From NCBI GenBank assembly GCA_945905835.1, contig CAMDQJ010000003.1, positions 1 to 64,000 on the forward strand: a DNA stretch of 64,000 bases, in the 5' to 3' direction. Shown here one piece after another: positions 51,805 to 59,783 of the stretch. A model generated the notes under the pieces. The model did no database searches. It had not been told where the DNA came from and saw only the letters and a list, made by a program, of their open reading frames with translations. The position numbers were made by a program, and so were the translations under genes. Position 1 is the first letter of the stretch. Every line of letters starts with the position of its first letter. This stretch comes from Asaia bogorensis. Its GTDB lineage: Bacteria; Pseudomonadota; Alphaproteobacteria; Reyranellales; Reyranellaceae.

Positions 51805-52664
51805 TGGCGCCGAAGCTCGATCCCATGGTCGGCCGCTACGTGCGGCTCGACATCGACGGCGTCGGCCATCGCATCTACTTCGAGGAAGCCGGCCCCAAAT
51901 CGGACGGGGGCATTCCGCTGATCTGCCTGCACACCGCCGGCGCCGACAACCGGCAATACCGCCATCTGCTGGCCGACCCCGAGATCACCAGCCGCTTCCG
52001 CGTGCTCGCCTTCGACATGCCGTGGCACGGCAAGTCGACACCGCCTGACGGCTGGGAACGCCAAGAATACAGGCTGACGACGGCGTCCTACACGGCAGCC
52101 ATCCGCGCCTTCTGCAAGGCCATGGAACTCGACAAGCCGGTCGTCATGGGCTGCTCGATCGGCGGGCGTATCGTGCTCAACCTCGCCATCGCCCATGCCG
52201 CCGAATTCCGCGCCCTGATCGCCCTCGAGGCTGCCGATTTCCAGCAGCCCTGGTACGACACGAGCTGGCTGCACCGGCCCGACGTGCATGGCGGCGAGGT
52301 CTGTGCCGCCCTTGTCTCCGGCCTGATCGCGCCGCAGAGCCCGACTGTCAGTCGCCATGAGACGCTGTGGGGCTACATGCAAAGCGGGCCGGGCATCTTC
52401 AAGGGCGATCTCTATTTTTATCGGGTCGACGGCGACCTGCGTGAGAAAGTGAAGACCATCGATACCAGGGTCTGCCCGCTCTACCTGCTGACCGGCGAAT
52501 ACGATTTCTCCTGCACCTCGGAAGACACGCTGCGCACGGCGTTGCAGATACCCGGCGTCGAGGTGCAGATCATGAAGGAAGTCGGCCACTTCCCGATGAG
52601 CGAGAACCCGGCCCAGTTCCGCAAGTACATCCTGCCGGTGCTGGACAGGATCGCCGGCGCCTAG
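51804..52664 (+). CDS. Alpha/beta hydrolase
   Basis: A 286-residue protein with the hydrolase fold: oxyanion strand LICLHTAGADNRQYRHLL, nucleophile elbow VVMGCSIGGRIV (Ser near 111), acid Asp in LTGEYDFSC and His in KEVGHFPMSENP. No signal peptide. Substrate unknown; likely an ester or C-C hydrolase. Its stop codon shares the CTAG with the convergent LysE pseudogene stop. Confidence 0.85.
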   Translation: MAPKLDPMVGRYVRLDIDGVGHRIYFEEAGPKSDGGIPLICLHTAGADNRQYRHLLADPEITSRFRVLAFDMPWHGKSTPPDGWERQEYRLTTASYTAAIRAFCKAMELDKPVVMGCSIGGRIVLNLAIAHAAEFRALIALEAADFQQPWYDTSWLHRPDVHGGEVCAALVSGLIAPQSPTVSRHETLWGYMQSGPGIFKGDLYFYRVDGDLREKVKTIDTRVCPLYLLTGEYDFSCTSEDTLRTALQIPGVEVQIMKEVGHFPMSENPAQFRKYILPVLDRIAGA

Positions 52665-53289
52665 CGCCGCGTGTCGAACGCAAGCCTGACAGCAAGGCCT
52701 GCAAATACGGTTCCAAGCACAAGCTGAGGCAGCCGGTTGAGGCCGCCGCCGCCGGAGAACGTCTGGCCAAGACGGCTGGCCGTCATGATGACCGCACCGT
52801 TGACGAACAAGCCGATCAGATTGAGCACGCTCGCCAGCAGAATGATCTGCAGCGCAACGCAGTCCGCCTCCGGACGCACGAATTGCGGGAACAGCGCCAG
52901 GACGAACAGGGCCGTCTTGGGATTGAGCAGGTTGGTCAGGAGGCCCTGCCAGAACATCGTTCCGATCGGATAGCGGCGCAATCCGGCGATGGGCGCGAGC
53001 GCTGTCGCGGCCGAGCGAAAGGTCTTCCACGCCAGATAGAGCAGGTAGACCGCGCCCACATAGCGCACCACGTCGTAGGCAAGCGGAACGGCGAGGAACA
53101 ACTGCGAGAGGCCAAAGGCCGCAGCCAGCGCATGACAGTAGGTGCCGGCCTGGATGCCGACGAGCGTCGCAAAGCCGGCGGCCCTGCCCTGACTGACACT
53201 GCCGAGGCGATGAGCAGCATATCGGGCCTGGGGGTGGCCGTGAGCGCCAGGCAAGCCGTGGCGAAAAGGACGAGGGTCGAGAGATCCAA
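52661..53289 (-). pseudogene. Second LysE family exporter, frameshifted
   Basis: The frame from 53289 starts MDLSTLVLFATACLALTATP, RPDMLLIASAV, the LysE N-terminus (usual TPGPD; here TPRPD). The remainder SVSQGRAAGFATLVGIQAGT to FDTRR lies in the other frame. A one-base deletion in GCCTCGGCAGTGTCAG near 53203 explains it. The central NPKTALFVLALFPQF is intact, so the lesion is recent or a sequencing error. Confidence 0.7.
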
Positions 53290-53302
53290 GCGACGCTCCC
53301 CG

Positions 53303-53773
53303 TCAGAGAATCTGAAACACCTCGTAGACCGGCCCGCCCGGATCGCGCCGGCCGGTCGCCACGCAGACGATACGATTGAGGAAGCGGTATTTCTCCGACG
53401 AGGTCTCGAACCACGGGGTCGAGCGGAAATAATACTGGCTGGGATCGACCTTCTCGCCCTTGTTGAGCTGGTCGATGACCCATTGCGGCCCGTGCCGCAT
53501 GCCGCGATAGCTCATGTAGACGAGATGGCCGTCGTCGGTCTTGAGCGTCAGCCGCACGTCGAGTTGCAGGATGCCGTCGCGCCGCAGCAGCAACCAGTCG
53601 CCAGCCGGCGCCGGAACGACCGTGCCACGCAGTTCCTCACCCTCGAAATGGCCGCCCAGCACCGTGGCGATGCGGCGGCGGCCGTATGGCGTCTCGCCGA
53701 CGTCGGTGACGTCCGGGCTGACGTCGAGCGTCAGGGTGAAGAGGTGGGTCGAGCGCAGGGTCGGTTCGGTCAT
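53303..53773 (-). CDS. DUF3237 family protein
   Basis: A 156-residue beta-rich protein with HLFTLTLDVSPD, the family GGHFEGEELRGTVVPAPAGDW and IVCVATGRRDPGGPVYEVFQ. DUF3237 proteins are common in aromatic-degrading bacteria; their function is unknown. It lies 7 bp after the CoA ligase on the same strand. Confidence 0.85.
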   Translation of the reverse strand: MTEPTLRSTHLFTLTLDVSPDVTDVGETPYGRRRIATVLGGHFEGEELRGTVVPAPAGDWLLLRRDGILQLDVRLTLKTDDGHLVYMSYRGMRHGPQWVIDQLNKGEKVDPSQYYFRSTPWFETSSEKYRFLNRIVCVATGRRDPGGPVYEVFQIL

Positions 53774-53780
53774 CGGTTCC

Positions 53781-55382
53781 TCAGATCTTGGCGGCTCGGC
53801 CTTCCCAGTAGGGCGCCCGCAGTTCGCGCTTCATGATCTTGCCGATGGTGCTGCGCGGGAGCGAGTCTCTAAATTCCACAGCGGTGAGTCGTTGTGTCTT
53901 GCTGAGCTGGCCGTTGGCCCATTCGCGGATGCCTTCGGCCGTCGCTTTCGAGCCCGGCCGCCGCACGCAAAGCGCCATCGGCGATTCGCCCCACTGCTCG
54001 CTCGGCACGCCGATCACCGCCACGTCGATCACCTCGGGATGCTTCAGCAGCAGGACCTCGATGTCGGCGGCGTAAACGTTGAAGCCGCCGGAAATGATCA
54101 TGTCCTTCTTGCGGTCGAGCAGGACGACGAAGCCGTCCTCGTCGAGCTTGCCCATGTCGCCGGACTTGAAGAACAGCCGGCCGCTTCGGTCGTACCAGAA
54201 CAGCTCGCGAGTCTTCTCGGCCTGCTTGTAGTAGCCCTTCATCATCATCGGCGCCCGTCCGGCGATCTCGCCGACCTCCCCCGCCGCGATCTCCCCGCCC
54301 TGCTCATCCAAAAACTTCAGCTCGACGCCCTCGCTCGGCTTGCCGACGGTATGGAGCTTGTCGGGGAAAAGGTTGGCCTCGAGCATGCAGCTGCCGCCGC
54401 CCTCGGTGAGGCCGTAGATCTCGATCAGCCGTCCAGGCCAGCGCGCGAGACAATCGGCCTTGATCTGGGCGCGCAACGGCGCGCTGGTCGACAGCTTGCA
54501 CTTGAAGGCCGAGAGGTCGTACTTGCCGAAATCGGGATGCGCCAGGATGCGCTGGTACTGCACCGGCACCAGCATGGCATGCGTCACGCGCTCGGCCTGC
54601 GCCAATTCGAGAAATTTGACGATGTCGAAGCGGCGCATCAGCACCGCAGTGCCGCCGACGCCCAGGGTCGTGATCAGGGCTACCAGCGTGGTGTTGGAAT
54701 AAAGCGGCGTCGACACCAGCGAGACTGACTCGGGCGAAAAGTCGAAACCCACCCACTTGACCCAAAGCTGGCTGCGCAGGGCGTGCGAATGGAGGATGCC
54801 CTTGGGCAGGCCGGTCGTGCCCGAGCTGTAGATGATGTTGAAATCGTCGAGAGGGGCGATGGCCTCGTCGAACGGCGCGTCGCTGGCTTCGGCCAGCCAG
54901 GCCTCGAAGCCCTGCCAACCCGGCCGGGCGAAGTCGTAGGCTATGCGGCCGCCCTTCAGCAGCTTGCCGAGGTGCTCCTCGTAGGGCTCGACCAGCGGCC
55001 GGTACCGCTCGGACACGAACAGCATCTTGGCGTCGCAGTCGTCGACCATCTTTTCCAGCGCATCGGCCGCCGCCATGGTCGAGAGCGGCACGACGCAGAC
55101 GCCGGCGCGCAGGCCACCCATGAAGGTTTCGAGGTATTCGATGGAGTTGGCCGCCAGGATCGCGATCTTGTCGCCGCGCCTCAGCCCCAGATCGCCAAGC
55201 CGGCGCGCGATCCTGTTCAGGCGCTTGTCGAAGGCGCTCCAGGTCCGCGTGTCGCCATCGCACTTCACCACGACCCTGTCCGGCCACTGCGCCGCGTGGC
55301 GCGCGATCATGTGCGGCAGCGAAGCGAAGTCCGGCATGCCATCGACATCGGGCTGCGGCACGATAGTCTGGTCGGGACTCAT
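53781..55382 (-). CDS. Class I adenylate-forming acyl-CoA ligase
   Basis: A 533-residue fatty-acid or aryl-CoA ligase. P-loop IIYSSGTTGLPKGILHSH is near 180, then IEIYGLTEGGGSCML near 315, KSGDMGKLDEDGFVVLLDRKKDMIISGGFNVY near 420, and the catalytic Lys in RSTIGKIMKRELR at the C-terminus. All hallmark residues are present. In one strand-wise group with rhodanese upstream and DUF3237 downstream; the substrate is unknown. Confidence 0.88.
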   Translation of the reverse strand: MSPDQTIVPQPDVDGMPDFASLPHMIARHAAQWPDRVVVKCDGDTRTWSAFDKRLNRIARRLGDLGLRRGDKIAILAANSIEYLETFMGGLRAGVCVVPLSTMAAADALEKMVDDCDAKMLFVSERYRPLVEPYEEHLGKLLKGGRIAYDFARPGWQGFEAWLAEASDAPFDEAIAPLDDFNIIYSSGTTGLPKGILHSHALRSQLWVKWVGFDFSPESVSLVSTPLYSNTTLVALITTLGVGGTAVLMRRFDIVKFLELAQAERVTHAMLVPVQYQRILAHPDFGKYDLSAFKCKLSTSAPLRAQIKADCLARWPGRLIEIYGLTEGGGSCMLEANLFPDKLHTVGKPSEGVELKFLDEQGGEIAAGEVGEIAGRAPMMMKGYYKQAEKTRELFWYDRSGRLFFKSGDMGKLDEDGFVVLLDRKKDMIISGGFNVYAADIEVLLLKHPEVIDVAVIGVPSEQWGESPMALCVRRPGSKATAEGIREWANGQLSKTQRLTAVEFRDSLPRSTIGKIMKRELRAPYWEGRAAKI

Positions 55383-55391
55383 CGCGACTGC

Positions 55392-55799
55392 CTACTTCTT
55401 GGGTTCGACCGTCGCCACCGGACCGCCGGCCTTCTTCCAGGCGCTCAAACCGCCCTCGAGATGGGCCACCGGTGTCAGGCCCATGTCCTGCGCCGTCTTG
55501 GTCGCCATCGCCGAGCGCCAAGCGCCGGCGCAGAAGAACACGAATTTATTGCCGGTCTGGAAATAATCCTTGGCGTAGGGGCTCTGCGGATCGATCCACA
55601 TCTCCAGCATGCCGCGCGTGACGTTGATGGCGCCGGGAATGGTGCCGTCGCGCCACAGCTCGCGTGGATCGCGGATGTCGATGAAGGTGACGCCGGGCTG
55701 GCCGACCAGCTTCATCGCCTCGGCGACAGGCACGGTCTCGACCTCGCCCATGGCCTCGTCGACCATCTGCTGCACGGTCTTCTTGATCTGGAGCGGCAT
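55392..55799 (-). CDS. Rhodanese-like domain protein
   Basis: A 135-residue sulfurtransferase-type single domain: VTFIDIRDPRELWRDGTIPGAINV and the active-site loop FFCAGAWRS, with Cys and Arg in C-x4-R. It lacks a signal peptide. The start is the ATG at 55799. It is 9 bp from the ligase and 2 bp after nadE on the same strand. Confidence 0.85.
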   Translation of the reverse strand: MPLQIKKTVQQMVDEAMGEVETVPVAEAMKLVGQPGVTFIDIRDPRELWRDGTIPGAINVTRGMLEMWIDPQSPYAKDYFQTGNKFVFFCAGAWRSAMATKTAQDMGLTPVAHLEGGLSAWKKAGGPVATVEPKK

Positions 55800-55801
55800 C
55801 T

Positions 55802-57847
55802 CTATTTCTCCGGAACCTGCTGGGCGAGTTCGGCCAACCATACATCGGGACTGCCGTCGGAGGGCGCCCGCCAGTCGCCGCGCGGCGACAGCGAGCCGCC
55901 CGACGAAATCTTCGGGCCGTTGGGCAGTGCCGAGCGCTTGAACTGGTTGTGGAAGAAGCGGTTGAGGAACAGACCCAGCCACTTCTTGATCTCGGCCATC
56001 GTGAAAGCCCGCTTCGATCCGGCCGGAACGTTCGCCGGCCACGCGCCCTTGTCGACATCGTGCCAGGCATTCCAGGACAGGAAGGCGATCTTCGACGGTC
56101 GGTAACCGAGCCGCGTGAGGTAGTAGAGGTTGAAGTCCTGCAGGGCATACGGGCCGACCGACTGCTCGGTCGACTGGATCGCGCGTCCGTCGCCGGCCGG
56201 AATCAGTTCCGGCGAAATCTCGGTGTCGAGGATGTCGTGCAGGGTCGCTGCGGTGCCCTTGTCGACGTCGCCAGACGCCGCGACGAAACGGATGAGGTGC
56301 TGGATCAGCGTCTTGGAGACCGAGCCGTTGGGATTGTAGTGGGACATGTGATCGCCCACGCCGTAGGTGCACCATCCCAGTCCCAGCTCCGAAAGATCGC
56401 CGGTGCCTACCACCATGCCGCCGTGCTGGTTGGCGAGGCGGAACAGGTAGTCGGTGCGCAGACCCGCCTGCACGTTCTCGAAGGTGACGTCGTAGACCTT
56501 CTTGCCGCTGCCGAAGGGATGGCCGATATCCTTAAGCATCTGCGTGGCCGACGGCTTGATGTCGATTTCCGCCGGCGTCACGCCCAGCGACTTCATCAGC
56601 TTCCAGGCATTCTTGTAGGTTTTGTCCGAGGTGCCGAAGCCCGGCATGGTGAAAGCCAGCACCTGCTTGCGGTCGAGGCCCAGCAGGTCCATCGCCCGGC
56701 AGGTCACCAGCAGCGCATGGGTCGAATCGAGGCCCCCCGACACGCCGATGATGGCACGCTTGGTGCGGCTCGACTGCAGGCGCTGGGCCAGGCCCTGGAC
56801 CTGGATGTTGTAGGCCTCGTAGCAATTGTCGCGCAGCTTGGCCGGGTCGGACGGCACATAGGGAAAGCGCTCTATGGCGCGCTGCAGCGGCACGCTCTTC
56901 TTCGGTGCATCGAGCTGGAACGTCAGCGCGCGGAACCGCGTCACGCGCGCGCCCTCGTTGGCCGCGCAGTCGGCGAAGGCGTTGTAGCGCAGCCGCTCCT
57001 GGCGGATGCGACCGAGGTCGATGTCGGCCTGGATGACGACCGATTCCTTGGCGAAGCGTTCGGACTCCGCCAGCTGGTCGCCGCATTCGAAGATTGCGGC
57101 GTGCCCGTCCCAGGCGAGATCGGTCGTCGATTCGCCCGCACCCGATGCCGAATAGGCATAGGCCGCGACGGCACGCGACGACTGGCTGCCGCACAGCAGC
57201 CGGCGCGTCTCGGCCTTGCCGATGGTGATGTTGCTGGCCGACAGGTTCACCAGCACTTCGGCACCGGCGAGGGCCGCGTGGCTCGAGGGCGGCACCGGCA
57301 CCCAGATGTCCTCGCAGATCTCGACATGGAAGGTGAACGGCACGCTGCCGGTCGAGCGGAACAGAAAATCCGTGCCGAACGGCACCGTCTGGTCGGCGAG
57401 CCTGATCTCGGGCTCCAGCACGTTGGCGCCCGAAACGAAGTGACGCTTCTCGTAGAACTCGCGGTAATTCGGCAGGTAGGTCTTTGGCACCGCGCCCAGG
57501 ATGATACCGCGATGGATGACGATGGCGGTGTTGTAGAGCCGACCGCGCACGCGCAGCGGCGCGCCGACGATCAGGACGGGATTGAGCTTCTTCGAGGCCT
57601 GCACGACGCCAGCGATCGAGCGCTCGACTTCGTCGAGGAGTGCATCCTGCAGCAGCAGGTCCTCGATGGCGTAGGAAGAGAGCCCGAGCTCGGGAAAGAC
57701 CATGAGCGCCACCCCGGCTTTGTCGCCCTTGGCCGCCAGCCGCAGGGTTTCGGCCAGGTTGTACGCCGCGTCGGCAACGCGGGTTCGGGGCACACAGCAG
57801 GCGATGCGCGCGAAGTCGTGGGAATAGAGCGAGTAAAAATCAGGCAT
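55802..57847 (-). CDS. nadE: Glutamine-dependent NAD+ synthetase
   Basis: Makes NAD from deamido-NAD and glutamine. The 681-residue two-domain protein has an N-terminal nitrilase amidase with Glu (VFPELGLS near 53), Lys (VPKTYLPNYREFYEKRHF) and Cys (VEICEDIWVP), and a C-terminal synthetase with the P-loop GVSGGLDST near 367. Length equals the mycobacterial-type enzyme. The gene starts 8 bp from a fragment of tRNA-Val, so its upstream region is now tRNA debris and the start of a genomic island. Confidence 0.93.
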   Translation of the reverse strand: MPDFYSLYSHDFARIACCVPRTRVADAAYNLAETLRLAAKGDKAGVALMVFPELGLSSYAIEDLLLQDALLDEVERSIAGVVQASKKLNPVLIVGAPLRVRGRLYNTAIVIHRGIILGAVPKTYLPNYREFYEKRHFVSGANVLEPEIRLADQTVPFGTDFLFRSTGSVPFTFHVEICEDIWVPVPPSSHAALAGAEVLVNLSASNITIGKAETRRLLCGSQSSRAVAAYAYSASGAGESTTDLAWDGHAAIFECGDQLAESERFAKESVVIQADIDLGRIRQERLRYNAFADCAANEGARVTRFRALTFQLDAPKKSVPLQRAIERFPYVPSDPAKLRDNCYEAYNIQVQGLAQRLQSSRTKRAIIGVSGGLDSTHALLVTCRAMDLLGLDRKQVLAFTMPGFGTSDKTYKNAWKLMKSLGVTPAEIDIKPSATQMLKDIGHPFGSGKKVYDVTFENVQAGLRTDYLFRLANQHGGMVVGTGDLSELGLGWCTYGVGDHMSHYNPNGSVSKTLIQHLIRFVAASGDVDKGTAATLHDILDTEISPELIPAGDGRAIQSTEQSVGPYALQDFNLYYLTRLGYRPSKIAFLSWNAWHDVDKGAWPANVPAGSKRAFTMAEIKKWLGLFLNRFFHNQFKRSALPNGPKISSGGSLSPRGDWRAPSDGSPDVWLAELAQQVPEK

Positions 57848-57855
57848 TGCGGGGG

Positions 57856-57910
57856 GGCGATGGTGGGCGCGACAGGGATTGAACCTGTGACCCCTGCCAT
57901 GTCAAGACAG
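57856..57910 (-). repeat. Displaced 3' half of tRNA-Val (attachment-site copy)
   Basis: 55 bp identical to 62123-62177, in the same orientation. It holds the tRNA from the 5' side of the anticodon stem to CCA plus 5 bp. The 5' half is missing, so it is not a working tRNA. It is the site copy left on the nadE side when the island integrated. Confidence 0.9.
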
Positions 57911-57914
57911 GTCG

Positions 57915-58631
57915 ATGAAAAAGCCCAGCTTCGACTATGATGGAGGAATCCCCGCGGGCTTCTACGACGAAATTTATCGCCGGAAGGCCGGTGTCCGCTA
58001 TTCGTGGCACGACCTGAAGTTTCGGGCGGTCGCGGCCCATCTGCCGCGGGCCAAGAGGCTTCTCGACATCGGATGCGGTCCCGGCACCTTCATCGGGAAC
58101 TACCTGGACGGCACCGAAGCACTGGGAATCGACGCGAGCGCACCGCAGATCGAATACGCGAATCGGCACTACTCAACGGGCTTTCATCGCTTTTCGACCC
58201 AGCCGGTGGCCGCTCTCGCGGACGCCCGCGAACGCTTCGACGCCATAACAATGATTGAGCTGCTGGAGCATCTGGCCGCGGATGAAGCCGTTCGACTACT
58301 GACGCAGGCGAGGGAGCTCCTCGCCCCGGACGGCATCCTGATCGTAACAACACCCAACTACGGGTCCCTTTGGCCGGTTATCGAGTGGGGACTCAATCGT
58401 TTGTCTCAGGTGAACTACGAGCAGCAGCATATAAATCCGTATCGCCGCAAATACCTCACCCGCCACTTGGCCGCCGCCGGCTATCGCAGCGCGACCGTCA
58501 AGACAATCGTCGGCTTCGCGCCGTTTGCGGCTGTGTTCGGCATGAAGCCAGCGCAATACCTGGATGCCTTCGAGACACGGCTGAGACATTTCGGCGTTGG
58601 CAATCTCCTGCTGGCCCTGGCCAAGCCCTGA
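57915..58631 (+). CDS. Class I SAM-dependent methyltransferase
   Basis: A 238-residue protein with motif I RLLDIGCGPGTFIG near 53, motif ALGIDASAPQ, MIELLEHLA near 110 and TTPNYGSLWPVIEW near 150. This is the Methyltransf_11/23 type often found in polysaccharide loci. The ATG is 4 bp from the island border, so its leader is the tRNA fragment; AGG in the repeat is the only ribosome-binding candidate. First of three island genes. Confidence 0.85.
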   Translation: MKKPSFDYDGGIPAGFYDEIYRRKAGVRYSWHDLKFRAVAAHLPRAKRLLDIGCGPGTFIGNYLDGTEALGIDASAPQIEYANRHYSTGFHRFSTQPVAALADARERFDAITMIELLEHLAADEAVRLLTQARELLAPDGILIVTTPNYGSLWPVIEWGLNRLSQVNYEQQHINPYRRKYLTRHLAAAGYRSATVKTIVGFAPFAAVFGMKPAQYLDAFETRLRHFGVGNLLLALAKP

Positions 58632-58661
58632 CGCCAGACGAAATTGAGTTAAGGTGTGCAT

Positions 58662-59762
58662 ATGCGCCCGATTTCGATCGTCGTTCCGACCTACAACGAA
58701 GCGACCAACATACCCATGATCTACAGTGGGCTTGCCCAGGCTCTTCAGCATACGCCCTGGGAGTTGATCATCGTCGACGACGACTCCCCAGATGGAACGG
58801 CAGATGCTGTACGCGGTCTAGCGCAGCAGCACTCCAACATCCGATGCATACAGCGTCTCCAGGAAAGAGGTCTCTGTTCGGCCGTTCAATGGGGCGTTCA
58901 GGCCGCCCACGGCGACATCGTCGTCGTCATGGATGGGGATCTCCAGCACGATCCTGACCTGATCCCGGCCATGGTCGAGGAACTGGGCAAGGGCTCCGAT
59001 ATCGCGTCTGGATCACGGTTCTTGTCCACGGCGCACACGAAAGGCCTGTCATCTCCTCTCCGCAGCAACCTTTCCGCCTACGGCAATAAATTCATCAATT
59101 TCTGCCTCGGCACCAAGCTAACCGACCCCTTGACCGGCTTCTTCGCTACGTCGCGCACCTTGTTCCTACGGTCGATTCCACGAATGCAGGCCGACGGATT
59201 CAAGGTGTTCTTCGATCTGGTCTATCATAACAAAAATGCAACGGTGAAAGAGCTGGCCTTCGATTTTCGAGTTCGCCAGCATGGCGAGTCCAAGCTCCAA
59301 CTCTATGTGCTCTGGCTGCTCCTGTGTGACGTGATCTCGAAACTATCCGGCGGCTTGGCGCCTCCCCGCTTGATCAGCTTCGTTGGTGTCGGATTGATCG
59401 GCTCGATCGTTCACTTTTCTTTTTTGTACGCGAGCCTCGCATCGGGAACGGTATTCTGGATTGCCCAGACGATCGCCACCGTCACGGCGATGGCTTTCAA
59501 CTTCACCATAAACAATGTGTTGACGTATTCCGCGGATCGTCTCAGGAAGGATGAGTTTTACAAGGGCTTGCTGCTGTACAGCGTCATCGCATCATTTGGA
59601 ATCGTCGCGAATGTCAGTACCGCGCAACTTACCTACGATCACTTCAAAGGACATACGTTCGTAGCAGCCTCAATGGGTATCGTCATCGACGTGATCTGGA
59701 GGTTCGTTGTGTCGAACCGCCTGATCTGGGGACGATCGTCGATACTCAGGAGGAAAAAGTGA
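58662..59762 (+). CDS. Polyprenol-phosphate glycosyltransferase (GT2) fused to GtrA
   Basis: A 366-residue fusion. Residues 1-230 are a dolichol-phosphate mannosyltransferase-type GT2: ISIVVPTYNEATNIP, IIVDDDSPDGTADAV, VVMDGDLQHDPDLIP (DxD-like site). Residues 235-360 are a four-helix GtrA flippase-like domain, starting RLISFVGVGLIGSIVHFSF. It would load a sugar on undecaprenyl phosphate and help flip it for surface glycan decoration. The ATG at 58662 follows AAGG by 7 nt. Confidence 0.9.
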   Translation: MRPISIVVPTYNEATNIPMIYSGLAQALQHTPWELIIVDDDSPDGTADAVRGLAQQHSNIRCIQRLQERGLCSAVQWGVQAAHGDIVVVMDGDLQHDPDLIPAMVEELGKGSDIASGSRFLSTAHTKGLSSPLRSNLSAYGNKFINFCLGTKLTDPLTGFFATSRTLFLRSIPRMQADGFKVFFDLVYHNKNATVKELAFDFRVRQHGESKLQLYVLWLLLCDVISKLSGGLAPPRLISFVGVGLIGSIVHFSFLYASLASGTVFWIAQTIATVTAMAFNFTINNVLTYSADRLRKDEFYKGLLLYSVIASFGIVANVSTAQLTYDHFKGHTFVAASMGIVIDVIWRFVVSNRLIWGRSSILRRKK

Positions 59763-59783
59763 CGCTCATTTCGGAGGTTGAGC

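Noticed and set aside
51336-53483. 715-aa minus-strand ORF
   Set aside because: Low-complexity Arg/Gly/Pro-rich reading opposite the alpha/beta hydrolase and neighbours; it only borrows pieces of the real LysE frame.
57861-57910. Second functional tRNA-Val
   Set aside because: Only the anticodon arm, T-arm and 3' acceptor strand are present; the 5' half is replaced by the methyltransferase start.
55949-57940. 663-aa plus-strand ORF
   Set aside because: Antisense to nadE; no recognisable domain.
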